Source: Topomyia yanbarensis
Lineage: Eukaryota > Arthropoda > Insecta > Diptera > Culicidae
DNA: 64,000 nt
Direction of reading: 5' to 3'
Assembly: GCF_030247195.1 (NCBI RefSeq)
Contig: NC_080671.1
Span: forward strand, 205,124,897 to 205,188,896
In this document: positions 46,985 through 58,677 of the stretch, one piece after another
Layout of the letters: each line of letters opens with the position of its first letter
Position numbering within the stretch: the first letter of the stretch is position 1
Notes under the pieces: model-generated
Seen by the model: the letters and a program-made list of their open reading frames with translations, nothing else
Database searches by the model: none
Told to the model about the DNA's origin: nothing
Program-made: the position numbers and the translations under genes

Positions 46985-47701
46985 CTTCCCCGACTAAGTG
47001 TATAGAATATAAAAGCACCAGCTACTCTCGCTGTGGAGGATAAGTGGAACGAGCATTGCTCTTCTCCACAACTAACAGGAAAAGGCGAGCAAAGGAGGTA
47101 GGCAGCGGTATCGTATGGGAAGCACTTTGTGGTGTCGGTTATTCATCACCACAGGTCGCAACAAAGGGGTAAAACTCACCTTTCAAGCCAACAGTTAAGG
47201 GTCGCTGCAGGAGTAGCAACAACACCGGAAGAACTCGATGTTGCTCTAGCCAGTTGGATTGGAACAAATCTGCCATACCTTGGTGCAGCACCACTAACGG
47301 TGAAGTGATTTGGTAAAATTGCAGCAAAATAACTTTTTTACACCATTTGGAGCGACTTAGTGGGATCAATTGTAGCATACAGCGAAATATTACTTTCCTT
47401 AATTTGGAGTAAATTTGATTTATTTTTCATTCATTGCTTTGTGAAAGAAATCAGCAATATTTGGTGAACTCATCCTCGCCACCTTGAAACGAAGAGTTAG
47501 TCGGACAAAATAAATCTGAACCAGAGTAATAGTTAACTTAGACTTTTAAAATATTTTGTAAAGAATAAAATAATTCCACAAAAGTTTGAAATTGCGCTTC
47601 TTCTCACCAAACCCGGAGAAATTGATGTAAAACCCGGAGACCCGGAGATCACTTCCGAAAACCGGAGTTTCCGGGTCAAACCCGGAGGGGTGGCAACCCT
47701 A
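46985..47701. mobile_element. Second copy of the TAGGGTTGCC hAT-like element, left-truncated
   Basis: Matches 25870-27106 (GAGGATAAGT, AAAGCACCAGCTACTCTCGC, CACCACTAACGGTGAAGTG) but lacks the nested 491-bp insert. It ends in CCGGAGGGGTGGCAACCCTA. The left terminus is missing at the junction with the inverted repeat. Confidence 0.8.
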
Positions 47702-48232
47702 GTCGCTAAGGGTGAAGGTAATGTGATGCGCATAGTCGAGTCCATTGATTCGAAGCGGCGCAAAGCCGCTGAGAAACCGACGGACGAGGTGGTTTTGATA
47801 TTGCTATCGAAGGGTGCAATCAAACATGTAATCCACCCGTTTGCCCGGTATACTCAAACATAGGGGCTATCCCTAGTTTAAGTCCGACCGAGCGGCAGCG
47901 AAGTCGGACAGCATTTGAATGAACGGCACTGACAACATTTTATTTTTGTGAATAAATACTATCCTATTGTTACTAAATAAAACACTGTCAATGCCTAACG
48001 TGGCTACGCCACATCGCTTTATGTCATGCTGTCCGGTTAGCTAGGGATAAACTAGGGATAGCCCCTATGTTTGAGTATACCGGGCAAACGAGTGGATTAC
48101 AGGTTTGATTGCACCCTCCGATAGCAAGATCAAAACCACCTCATCCGTCGGTTTCTCAGTGGTTTTGCGCCGCTTCGAATCCTTGGACTCGACTATGCGG
48201 CAAAGCCGCATCACACTACCTTCACCCTTAAC
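47702..48232. mobile_element. Fold-back element with roughly 180-bp arms
   Basis: TAAGGGTGAAGGTAATGTGATG at 47707 and its complement ending near 48231 begin arms that match over about 170-190 bp, including ACTCAAACATAGGGGCTATC and the CGGTATAC word. The two ORFs at 47533-47823 (minus) and 48105-48287 (plus) are mirror readings of the same arm, not genes. The centre holds AGTCCGACCGAGCGGCAGCG. Confidence 0.75.
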
Positions 48233-48328
48233 GTCACTTTCTCATGAGCAATGCCATTGCAATTGCAATGCATTGTTAGAAAGGTAAGTGGGAACAACTT
48301 ATTTTTCCAGTTTAAACTACTTTAAAGC

Positions 48329-49459
48329 TTTCCCCCTAGGGTTGGGAGTACCGGTTTTACCGTTACCGAAAACCGGTAAAACCGTCCAAATATCCTATAC
48401 CGAAATACCGGTTTTATAGGAATGAAAAACCGGTATTTTCGGTAATTTGGTAGGAAGGACTATTTAACAAAAGGGTTTTATTGTTGCACAGCTTTGAAAC
48501 GCTTTAAAAAGCTTTTCACTTGCTGTTTTCAAATTAGGTGCCATGCACAGTAAATTTTCCTGTTTTAGGACTTTTTAATAATGATAAAAGCAGGGGAATA
48601 GTGCTTATGTAAGCAGCGATAACAACCCGAAAAAATCCCACATGTCAAATAAAACTTATCAAAATATGGAGGAACAAGAAAATCTGCAAGACAAAATCAA
48701 TCAACTCCATATTCCCATACTCCATTTTGTATTCAATTTATTCACACTACTGGAAAATCTATAACGCATAGACCTATCATAGAACTCTGGCCTATAGCGT
48801 TTTCGTTTTCGATAGGCTGAAACCCGTTCCAATTTATGGTAAACATCACCTTCACGTCCGAGCATTTGAGTAACCAGAAAACAATAACTTCAGGTCTGAT
48901 TTTCTATGTATTTGTTTTTAAAATCTCGGAACGCTTACTGCATCTAGCTAACCAATGTGCTTTTTGGACTAATAAGCGACGACACTTTGTATACTACGAT
49001 ACACAAACCAGATGCTGAATCACATTCCATTTGTTATTTTGATTATAGCGGTTTTATTCTTAGGGTCATATGGCTCTCTTTTTTGAGTTAGAAAAATTTC
49101 TATCCCTTTTTGCGGGATTGAGAATCGAACCCAGGTGAGCTGCGCATAAGGCAATCGATTTACCAACTACGCTATTCCCGCCCCTTAATGTGGACTTAAA
49201 AAAAGATCATAATACCATAAGAGTAATCAAATCAACATTCATAAAGCTTATTCGATATTGGAATACTGTAAGAACCAATCATGTTCTCTGTTAAATTACC
49301 AAATGCCCAATTGGCTTTGTACGTTGAGCGATTATTTTGTTAACAGTTTGTATTTTTTTTAAATACCGGTTTTTACCGGTTTTACCGGTTTTTTTCATTT
49401 TCAATACCGAAAATACCGGTTTTTTAAAATCCTCCGGTTTTCCCAACCCTATTTCCCCC
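48329..49459. mobile_element. 1,115-bp hAT-type element with 8-bp TSD TTTCCCCC
   Basis: The element 48337-49451 has ends TAGGGTTGGGAGTACCGG and, inverted, TAGGGTTGGGAAAACCGG. Both sub-terminal regions repeat ACCGGTTTT and ATACCGAAA words, many of them clustered within the terminal 120 bp. TTTCCCCC lies at 48329-48336 and 49452-49459 exactly. It contains a tRNA-like sequence and no transposase. Confidence 0.88.
49040..49181 (-). mobile_element. tRNA-derived SINE-like sequence
   Basis: On the minus strand, 49181-49112 reads as a tRNA-like 70-mer. GCGGGA at the 5' side pairs with TCCCGC at the 3' side; an A box (TAGCGTAGTTGG) and a perfect-looking B box (GGTTCGATTC, 49132-49123) are present. 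A non-tRNA body follows (AAAAAGGGATAGAAATTTTT and on). The T and anticodon stems carry mismatches, so I read it as a SINE head or tRNA pseudogene rather than a working tRNA. Confidence 0.6.
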
Positions 49460-49684
49460 CGAATTTTTTTCATAAGCTAAAAGACAACATCTCTTAAATA
49501 GATAATTGAGACCACAGAAAAATCGTAATCTGACGACATAACATTGAAACACCACCAATTTAAGCAATAGAAACCTTTTATATGTCATGTTACGAGTAAA
49601 CCACTGCGCATGAAAAGTTTGTTCAGCCGGAAGGAAATCGTTTCAAACTCAAATTGCCGTTTTGGTTTAATTTTTGTGTTGAAA
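49460..49684. other. 5' flank of the hAT gene
   Basis: Non-coding. It may contain the promoter of the gene beginning at 49685; no specific element is recognised. Confidence 0.4.
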
Positions 49685-51088
49685 ATGAAAAAACAATGCA
49701 CCATACTTGAGGCATTCTGCCGTAGCCGCAATAAAAGTGCTACTCCACAATACACAAGCGAGAAAAGGTATGTTTCCTTAATTTAAACTGTATCGATATT
49801 TAATTGCAGATTTTCTTTCAAATTGTAGACAACGGCTTAATGAAGAGGATAATAATGGAGTTCGTGAAACTGGCGAGTGCTCAAAACGCTCCGGAAGCAG
49901 TGATGTGTATGTGAAGATTATTCAAACTATATATTTACCTAACCTAACTAAAGAAGCAGAGATTTCGATTTGATCGTTTGCAGAGAAAGATTTTAAGCGA
50001 GTGTGTGAATCTTGTATTATTGCAAGCTATATCACGTTGCCTCTTGTATACCGATGAACTAAGTTTACATAAAAAATCAGGAATGCTGGCTGGCTTCTGT
50101 CGGAATACTGACTCAAATGCTTCAACCGAATTTGGGTTCTGTCAGAAACCCGCCAGAATTCCGAATCAAATTCCGGTTGGTTTCACATGGTTGTTGTACA
50201 TGAAATTTGATATTAATGAACATCTCAAATATCCAGGAAAACTCCGATCTGATTTATAAATTTCATCCTCAATTGTAAAAGGTTTTGAAAAATCGTTGGA
50301 ACTCGAAATACAGAATAGTTCTCGGACTATTGGGTTTTACTTGTCTATTTGTTCAAACTATCGATGCATAGAAATAGTGATTGAGTTATGTATTTTTTTC
50401 TTAAATTCGTGAATCGAAATAAAAAAAACAAATTACAGAAAATTGCTGCACTAGAATCGGAATGGCAGACTTACAAGAGAAGGTCTTTATGTAACCCGAG
50501 AACTGACTATTTGAAATTTATACAAATCATTTTAAAATTCAAAATCTGTCTTTACGCAAGGAGATATGGAAGACAATTTTCTCCAACACTGTCTTAAAAA
50601 CCTTATGAATTCATTACATGCTATGAAATACGTGCATATTATAACAATATGATTATCTAATCCTTTAAAAAATGAAATATCCAAACTATTTTAAAAACAA
50701 AGACCTATTACAAATAATAGGTAATATTCAATCGCTTATAATTGGATTGAATTTCGTCAAGGGTTGCTTGCTTAGTTCTTGATATTTTTTATAACTACGG
50801 TGTAAACCGACGAAAATTAATTCGGTTCCAATATTCCAAAAATAGGCAAAACAAAATATGTTTTACCATTATTCTTTAAAAAAATTCGTTTTGCTTTTTT
50901 GGACTGGAATCCAACGTACAATTCTCTATTTGCTTTTCTTTTCCACAATCATATTTTACAGAAAGCAGTTGGTTATAGATATAACAAGTCCTCGTCGATC
51001 ATGCAACACCGCAAATGAAATAATTGATTGTGAGAAATCATCATCTGAGAATCAAATTGAGACTTTGTCCGATAATACGAGTTCATAA
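49685..51088 (+). pseudogene. Probable 5' exons of the hAT gene
   Basis: ATG at 49685 gives MKKQCTILEAFCRSRNKSAT, the kind of short N-terminal motif seen at the start of ZMYM1/TTF-type hAT proteins. A GTATGT donor (49768) and a TTGTAG acceptor (ending 49828) join it in frame to RQRLNEEDNNGVRETGECSK. A second GTATGT donor (49907) and a TTTTACAG acceptor (ending 50961) join in frame to KQLVIDITSPRRSCNTANEI. The frame ends at TAA 51086-51088. Three exons that link in phase are good evidence for a real intron-bearing gene, but the link to the TTF exon 1.7 kb away is inferred. Confidence 0.55.
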
Positions 51089-52755
51089 AAGAGTGACGAA
51101 AACTTGTTTTCATTCAAAAAACTACAAGGGGCAGCCCTATGGGGTTGAACGAACTGTAGACGTAGGACTATACTACTTAATGTAAAATATTTATTTTCTT
51201 AGTACTTAGTGTGTGGGAAAAAACACCCGGACCGGTGAAGAAAAATCAAATTTTAGACAATATAATCACATCTCATGTATAGAACAAGCTTTCAAGTTGC
51301 TCTCAAACAGATCCTAAAAGTTCAAACACCCATGGATAACCCCAAGTTTGTAGATGTGTTTCGATGCCACAGGATTGTAAAATGGTTAATATAACGTCAT
51401 GAAAATTCAATTCTTCCGTGACATTTTTTTGCCTGCAAAATGCCCTATGTGTATGCAAAGCTCATGATTTGTTGGGATATTAGCATTGATCGGAAAATGC
51501 TTTCCAACGCTACGCATTGCATACATATAGGACATTTTGCTGGTCACCAGAAGCTGTTCATTTTACCACCGCCACATGTTCATTTTACCCACTCGCTATA
51601 AACATGTCTCATTTTTGGACATGTTTAGAAATCAAGAATCATGTTTGAAAAAATGTGTTTATGACGAAGTATTTTTACCAGATGTATGTACAAAACATGT
51701 CTAACAAGAAATATAAGGTGATTGTAATATCTCATTCACTTATTAGTTAGAAAATAATGGCTTTGCTTAACGTGTTCATTTTACCGCCAGTTCCCCTACC
51801 TACCAACACATTCGCCAACAATGAGTCAACGCTGATGATGATGGGTAGAGCGAAAGAGACAACTAGTACCACCACGACACTATTAGCGCATTTCACCAAA
51901 ATTCCACGCGGCCTTTCCCGATTGAAAGTAACGGCCGCGCTTAGCCCATCTGTCATAATATCGTGATTTTGCATAGCGAAGGGCTGAATGATAACACATT
52001 TTGTTACAAAAAAGCCCTGCGTTATGCAACACTTTGTGCAGGTTGATTATACCAGTTGCAAGTGGGGCCAAATTCACCAAGTTCCGTAAAATTCCTTTAA
52101 AATTACAGAATTGATAAAATTGCTTAGATTAGCTAAACTAATTAATCAAATCCTGTTTTAAAAACTGTCCTTGCGTTTAAACCAAAATGGGAAGCTTATT
52201 ACTACCACTACATTACTTAATTTCAGGCACCAATAGCAAATACATGTGCTAGTTAAACCAAAAATTTACTGGCAACATTACAGCGGCATTTAGGAAGCAG
52301 TTGGAGCGGTCGCCTGTTGGACGACACAGGGTAGCGTCCCTCCACAGCCAGTGTAACGGACTTCTAGCTCAGCTGCACTGACTGTAAAAAACACAACGCA
52401 GTGATCTGCTTCGCCAGCCGTTCAACAGGGAACTGAGCGTGTCTGGCCAAGTCCGTTCTTTAAATAGTCGATGATGACGTCATTCATAGAAGCGTTGCGC
52501 GCTAGGTACACAAATCTGTCGTACAGGGCTTGGGAAGCGCTATCTTCTGTGTGTTAATGCGTGATATTTTGACAAGGTTGTATATTATTTAATTTTTTAA
52601 TGCTATGATATCAAAAATCTTTGGGTTTATCTATTGGAATCTATTCTTAGATGTATTTCGGGGCGATTTGTGCAAAAAATTTGAAAATTTATCGTGAGAT
52701 GGCTGAATTATATGCGTTTAAAATTGGACCACTTTTCGTTACATACCATTTTTGT
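51089..52755. other. Probable intron of the hAT gene with MITE debris
   Basis: Contains a short palindrome at about 51433-51545 (GCAAAATG.CCTATGTGTATGC and its complement) and TTCATTTTACC words at 51550-51790. No coding sequence is supported. Confidence 0.4.
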
Positions 52756-52760
52756 AGAAT

Positions 52761-53232
52761 TTGCAGAGTGCACCCCCGTATCGAAAACAAAGACGTAGTC
52801 CTACGTCAAAACCTACAGCGAATGTGGCTGATCCAGTGAATCCTGTGCCGATCGATCGTTTAGAGTTCAAGCATTTAGCATTAGGTGGACCATATCAACC
52901 AACACTAAGTTCGTTTCCTACTACACTTTTCGGATCTAAAAAACGATCGTTCCGTTCGGTATGGTACGGTCAATTTATTTGGCTGGAATATAGCATTGAA
53001 ACTGATGCGGCTTTTTGCTTTCATTGCCGGCTTTTCTACCGTAAAAAAAATATTAAAGTTGGACACTACGATAACGCTTTCACTATAACGGGTTTCCGCA
53101 ATTGGAAAAAAGCGACATTTGCTTTTCAAGCTCACCAAACGAGCGAATTTCATAGTGGTTGTAAGGAGGCGTTTAACCGCTTCGCTAGATGAACAATCAC
53201 CATCGATCACAGCAGTTAGACAAGAAAAACGT
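52761..53232 (+). pseudogene. hAT gene exon: TTF-type zinc finger
   Basis: Encodes the TTF finger pattern: GPYQPTLSSFPTTLFGSKKR, VWYGQFIWLEYSIETDAAFC-F-HC, AFTITGFRNWKKA, HQTSEFHSGC. This is a DNA-binding finger of hAT proteins. A +1 shift near 53175 moves the frame to SLDEQSPSITAVRQEKR, which runs to 53232 and would continue at 58678 with TQNRQILERFIEIVRLL after the insertion is removed. An acceptor near 52756-52760 (TTTGCAG) is likely. Confidence 0.8.
53226..53232. repeat. Target-site duplication AAAACGT, left copy
   Basis: AAAACGT at 53226-53232 and 58671-58677 flank the 5,438-bp insertion. Collapsing them restores the hAT reading frame (QEKR then TQNRQ). Confidence 0.8.
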
Positions 53233-54006
53233 TTTTAATCCACCTAACAGTGTGATGAAACATTTCTTATAACTCTTATCACTCTCTTCGGATATTATAT
53301 CGTTTGAGAACATTTAGAACTTGATGCTTCGCGATGTTTTTGATAACACATACTACATGGGATAGTGGCAGGACTGTATTGTACTGAGCCAAAAAAATCG
53401 AATTTTTTTTTAATCGATTTTAAGTTTATACTTTACTCAAATTTCCAACGCGACTGAGAACTAAGAAATCAACGATTTTTCTTGAAAATCGCCGCAGTGA
53501 TACCATTCAAAGAAAATCAACAGTGTATATTTCCAAACTTGGTTTTAATTCCTATTTAAGAACTATTGTGTTTTTTTACATCCTAGATTGCATGATTCAG
53601 TGATCAAAACCCAAATCTTCATAAATTATTTGAAATTATTAAATTAAAATTTGTTTTTGCTATTGAAATTGACAAAATGATAGTATCGCCCCTTTGGCGA
53701 TTGTTTACTTTTTCGGTCCCACCTATCAGCATTGAAGTATCGCCCTTACGTTTTTTTTACAATAACTACCGTTTTACACCACCGATTTCGTCCGTGTTTT
53801 TTCAATAGAGATCATTGTTACTATTTACAGCTGGTATCAGCTTGATAATCCTAAAAAAATACGAAAATAACAGTTTCGCCTCTAAACTGCTAGCAAAAAA
53901 AAGTATCGCCCTGTTTGTTTGCATGGAGCGTGGAGGGCGAAACTTCGCCCGTTGTATTTTTTGCTGTAGTTTAAGAAAGCAATATCGTAGAATCAAAATT
54001 TTTAGG

Positions 54007-54618
54007 TTAACCCATTATTGCCCAACCTACTATATATAGTAGGTGATAAGAATTACTCCTGTTACTCATTCAATAACGCAGAACAGACATTATCAATGAG
54101 TTAATATTGTTCATATACTCTTACAGAATGCGTTTAGAGAAATGAGAGTGGTTAAACCGGTGTTTATGTTTTCTTTTTATTCAATTTTCCCTTAAGGGAT
54201 TACACATTTTTGTCAGGATATAAAAAATCGAATCTTTGATAATTAGATATTCTGAAACTATATACGCTGAGGAAAATTTTCTCAAAATTTCATTAAGATC
54301 GGAATACTACAACTTGAGTTACATCTATTCATAGACCGCTACCCATTGACCACTCGTAGGCGGTGCGTAGTGTTTGATATGCTAGACTGTCGACTCGCTG
54401 CACCGACAGTAAAACTCGATTATCTCGGAGTAGTATTTCATTGAAAAGTTCATTCGCGGCGATCACGATATCTCAGCAACGAAATAATCGATCAATCTGA
54501 AATTTTCAGCTACTTTGAGTACAAAAATAATTTTACTGGAATGACCACATTATTTTTTCCGATCGGAAAACTCAATTTGTGATGCGCGTGAAAAATAAGT
54601 TGGGCAATAATGGGTTAA
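54007..54618. mobile_element. piggyBac-type MITE with TTAA target duplication
   Basis: The 604-bp element 54011-54614 has ends CCCATTATTGCCCAAC and GTTGGGCAATAATGGG, perfect 16-bp inverted repeats, flanked by TTAA at 54007-54010 and 54615-54618. TTAA targets with CCC...GGG ends are diagnostic of the piggyBac superfamily. No transposase ORF. Confidence 0.88.
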
Positions 54619-56394
54619 TTTGTTGCGTTTCAAAGCCCTCATTCGCATGTATGAAAAAAACCCTATGTTTACATTTGTAAGTATCGCCCTTTTCACAAAA
54701 AAGCGTTGAAATGAAATCACAGCTCCTGATATCACGCTATCTCTGAAGTGCATGCGTGCATAGTTTCAAATTTTACTTCGACATCGACTTTTTCGAAAGG
54801 TGACTTCCCAGTAGTATCCTTGATTTGAATTATTATCGCTAATCCTAATGCCAAAGAATAAATAAAAACCTCACGAAAACGAACCGTTTGGGAAAATCAT
54901 CATCATTACTGGAATTTTCATTTTCACGAAACTTTTCGATAACCTTCCGTCACTTGCGTGAATGCACTGGGTGCACAGTGCTCTGAAAATCTAGCGGAAT
55001 CGTCTTAGGGCACCAGCGGGTCTGTAAAGAATACTAAAAATTAATTTCTATTCCATAATTTTCAGTTCAGCAATTCGAGAGATCGTGCTCACCGCAAGCC
55101 ATGAAAAATAGACTACGTTATGAAGCGATGGTCACTATTTATTAAAAAATCACGGTTAAATAAAAAATAAAGCTATTAAAAAATTTCAAATAGTTTATAA
55201 TTTTCACAAACTTATTAGGAAAAAATGTTTAATAAGCTTTCGTAATATTGTGTAGGAAAAAAGCTGAAAATTTCAGTATTTTCTCTATCTGCAACATATA
55301 AACCCTTAAGTATACCAATTAATTGGTATACGAATTGGAATAGGTTCGCCAAATTTTGGAAGAAGTCTATAAAATAACCCATTGAAAACTACCTAAAAAT
55401 TGTTGTAGTTCGATGCAATAAAAAAAATCTCCAAAAAAGAAATGTACCTATCAATGTGAAACACAGCGAATAATACATACAATAAAGACCCATTTTTATC
55501 AGTCTCATGGTGTATTTTAGGCTGACAAAATGGGGACATTGACTAAATCGGGCAATTTTTTTTCTTTATAATAAACTGAAGCTGTTAAAATATTCTTCTC
55601 GTCCCTTGATGTAGTCTGATAACTATTTTTGATTATGATAAGCTTTTTATTTTCGCATATTCCGCATATCTTCATGATAAGAAAAACATGCTCAAGAAAG
55701 GATTTACTCGAATTCAGTCTTGTTCGTCTGCTAGAGCCCATCAAACATATGTTCATATTTGGCTGATAAAATCGGGGTTTCAATGTGTTATAATAGATAT
55801 TCAGCATTCGAAGAAATTTCTCTTGAACGAGTGTAGAACGACTTTGTTTCTACTTATTTGAAATCAGCGGCGTAGCCAGAAATTCGGTTTGGTGAAAATC
55901 GATCATACTGTCCAAACGGCATAATTCCGAAACCGTAATTTTTGAAGGTTTTAAAATTATGCAGAATTAATTTTTCAGAAAATAGTAATAGAGGTCGTGT
56001 CTTTAGCGAATTTGTTGAGACTTTATTGTAATCATGAATATTAACCTGAGAAAATTCACCATAAATACTTCTTGGACAATATACCGTCAAAATTATTTTA
56101 TCAAATGATGCGCTGTTTAACGTTTGTAAAACTCATCGAAGATACTAACCCTCTGAAATTGGCGGTTTCAAAATGATGCTATCTTGACCTTAAATTACTG
56201 TTTTTAAACATTTGACCTATACATATAATTGGTCATACAACAAAAATCAAATGCTCATCAAAATCGATCAGAACCTGCTAGAATCGAATGGAAATCGTCA
56301 TTTTTCATAAATTTCTCTCTACATTCAGAAACTGTTATCCTCGTTATTAATCATATTACGTTTTCGTCTCAACTCGACGCATTCCCAAAAAAAC
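54619..56394. other. Non-coding interior of the insertion
   Basis: AT-rich, without a recognised gene or clear element ends. Confidence 0.45.
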
Positions 56395-56763
56395 CTGTTT
56401 TAATCCACCTAGTGGTGCAATTGTGCTTGTCTCATTTGTCCAGACTACGATTCCATGGCTGGTTATGTTCAATACAATGGTGGAAATGAATATTACATGT
56501 TCAGTACGATTTGCACATACATACAATGGATCGACAGCCACGATCTTGAGATACTATGTGATATTGAAACATCGCTTGAAACCAGCGGCGGATCACGGAG
56601 AAAGATCCGGGAGGTCCAGGTCCTGCCGAAAATTTTCAACTTGTTAAGAAATTTTAAACTAGTTTTAATTTTAAAGTAGCAACCCCTCACTGCATACTCC
56701 CTCCGGGCCGGTATGATTGACAATTTTTGGAGTGATTGCATAACCTTTCTAAATGAGAAAGGC
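56395..56763 (+). mobile_element. Short hairpin-ended repeat, both ends present (copy B)
   Basis: 369 bp, starting CTGTTTTAATCCACCTAGTG and ending TTGCATAACCTTTCTAAATG-AGAAAGGC. Flanks are A-rich on both sides (AAAAAAAC before, AAAAATG after), which would fit an A-tract duplication. The middle differs from copy A and holds no gene. Confidence 0.7.
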
Positions 56764-56883
56764 AAAAATGTACCAAAGTCCAAAGAAGTCAATTTTTGTC
56801 AAACATCTCAATGTTTTAATGCATTTTAAAGTCATTTGGCATCAAAAATACAAATTTGATTTTGAAAATTTTTCATTTCAGTT

Positions 56884-57171
56884 TATATGGGAATTTGCTG
56901 TGTGATTGCCCTCTTCAACTCGTAACTCCGGAACCGGCCAATCAATAAAAAAATTCAATAGCAGCCGATGGGAAGGTTGTACCTTTCATTTGAGACTAAC
57001 TTTGTGCAAATCGGTTCAGCCATCTCTGAGAAAGAGAGGTCACATTTTTCCACATACACACACATACATACACACACAGACATTTTCCGATCTCGACGAA
57101 CTCAGTCGATTCTGACACACGGCTCTCCGGGCGGGATTAGATTGACGAATTTTAGAGTGAATGAGAAAGGC
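56884..57171 (+). mobile_element. 5'-truncated hairpin-ended repeat (copy C)
   Basis: Begins inside an internal unit (TATATGGGAATTTGCTGTGTG), then AACTCCGGAACCGGC, the CAAATCGGTTCAGCCATCTC word, a CACATACA tract, a GC palindrome variant and the GAGAAAGGC end followed by AAAAAC. Lack of the 5' end is as expected for LINE-type mobilisation. Confidence 0.7.
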
Positions 57172-58400
57172 AAAAACATTTTTAGTAAATGTTGAAAGTT
57201 ATGCATTTTTTGGTGAGCAGTTCTATGTTTCATAGACATTTAATCAATTTTAACTACGCTTCCTATTAAATAAAGACCCTTATTACAGTACATTTCTACA
57301 AAAACGAGCTCAATTTGAAAATAAATCTGAGGATTATGATTGATTACAGAACTCTGGAATTTTCTATTGGAATGTTTTCAGGCAGGAATTTGAAATTGAT
57401 GCAATTAGACAACAGTGAAATCAAGACCAATAGATCAGTTACATATCAGGACCCCATTCCGACAATTTATCAAAAGTCCTCATGATGTTTACAACAACAG
57501 GTTATCAATCTACGGATCAGATAATTGTTATTGTAATATTGAATTAAATCAGTCTGCATCAATAAATTTTCAACTTCAATCCAATATTGTTTTTTTTGTG
57601 TGGTGGGGGGGGGCTGTATGGTGTTATACCCCAAAACCTTCTCTTGGCTACGCCGTTGCTTGGAGTTATTTGTTTCGCTTTTTAGTTTCCGATATATTTC
57701 AGATCGATCCGATGGTTATAAGTTAGAAAAATTGCAGTCAGAAGGTTCGCACAAATGAACATTTTTGCACCGATAAGTTATCAAGTTCCTTCCAGACAAC
57801 TTGGAAGCGTTCGGTGATTATTTCTAGCGGTTGTAGATAGTAAAATGAAATACAAAATTCGTTTTATCGAAATAATGTTTAGCTTATTTCAATGGATTAT
57901 TACTATATTGAACAATAAATAGGCGACAAAGAGTAATCAACAAACGACAAACCATAACTTTAAAAGTATTCAAAATAGATATTTAAAATCTGTAGTAAAG
58001 TTATTCGCAAAAGTAAGAGCTACAAATTTGCTGAAGGCATCATTTCGATATAATCACTTCCAAGAAAATTTGTGAAAATATCTCACTCATAGGGGGATTA
58101 ATCAGCAAAAGCACAATACCAAAAGAAAGGGCATATTACCTCCATTAAATTCTCCGAAGATACTATTGACCTAAAATAAGCCGTTTTGGCGTTAATAATA
58201 GATTATATGTTTTCGGTCATATTTCTGGCAATGGGAAATGATAAAAATCTTTCGTCCGCATTTAATGTTAAATATCTCTTTTGATAATAGTCCGATTTAA
58301 ACAATCTATAGCTTGTTCGAAAGGTTAATTTTTAATCTATATTGTCAATTTCGGCAGATAATTTAAAAAAACTGCAAAAAACGCCATTTTTACGCATTCA
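57172..58400. other. Non-coding interior of the insertion
   Basis: AT-rich, with a seven-base and longer G run near 57605. No recognised gene. Confidence 0.45.
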
Positions 58401-58677
58401 AACATTCATATCTTGGAAACTAAACATCAGAATCAAAAACAAATTAATAGCGTTCATACTGTTTTTTAGTTCTTTCATTTAAAATTGGTTTGGATAAGAT
58501 CGGTTCAGCCATTGCATACATCACACACAGACACACACACAGACACACACACAGACATTGTCCCAAATCGTCGAGCTGAGTCGATTGGTATATAAGACTC
58601 GGCCCTCCGGGCCTCGGAAAAAATCTTGAAAGTTTGAGCGAATTCTATACATTTCTTTTATAAGAAATGTAAAACGT

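Larger units (their letters stand above)
53233..58670 (+). mobile_element. 5.4-kb insertion with termini of the hairpin-ended repeat family
   Basis: The left end TTTTAATCCACCTAACAGTG is a decayed form of the family's 5' end (CTGTTTTAATCCACCTAG). The right end has CACACAGACA tracts, a GC palindrome (CTCGGCCCTCCGGGCCTCGG, about 58600-58619) and a terminal hairpin TTTCTTTTATAAGAAATGT at 58670. Later insertions inside include a piggyBac-type MITE (54011-54614) and family copies B and C (56395-57171). ATCGCCC-type words recur at 53690-53910 and 54680. No protein is encoded. Confidence 0.7.

Noticed and set aside
46985..47701. An independent new element
   Set aside because: It is a left-truncated copy of the element at 25736-27106.
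49112..49181. Functional tRNA gene
   Set aside because: Mismatches in the T and anticodon stems, a SINE-like body after the 3' end, and a position inside a DNA element.
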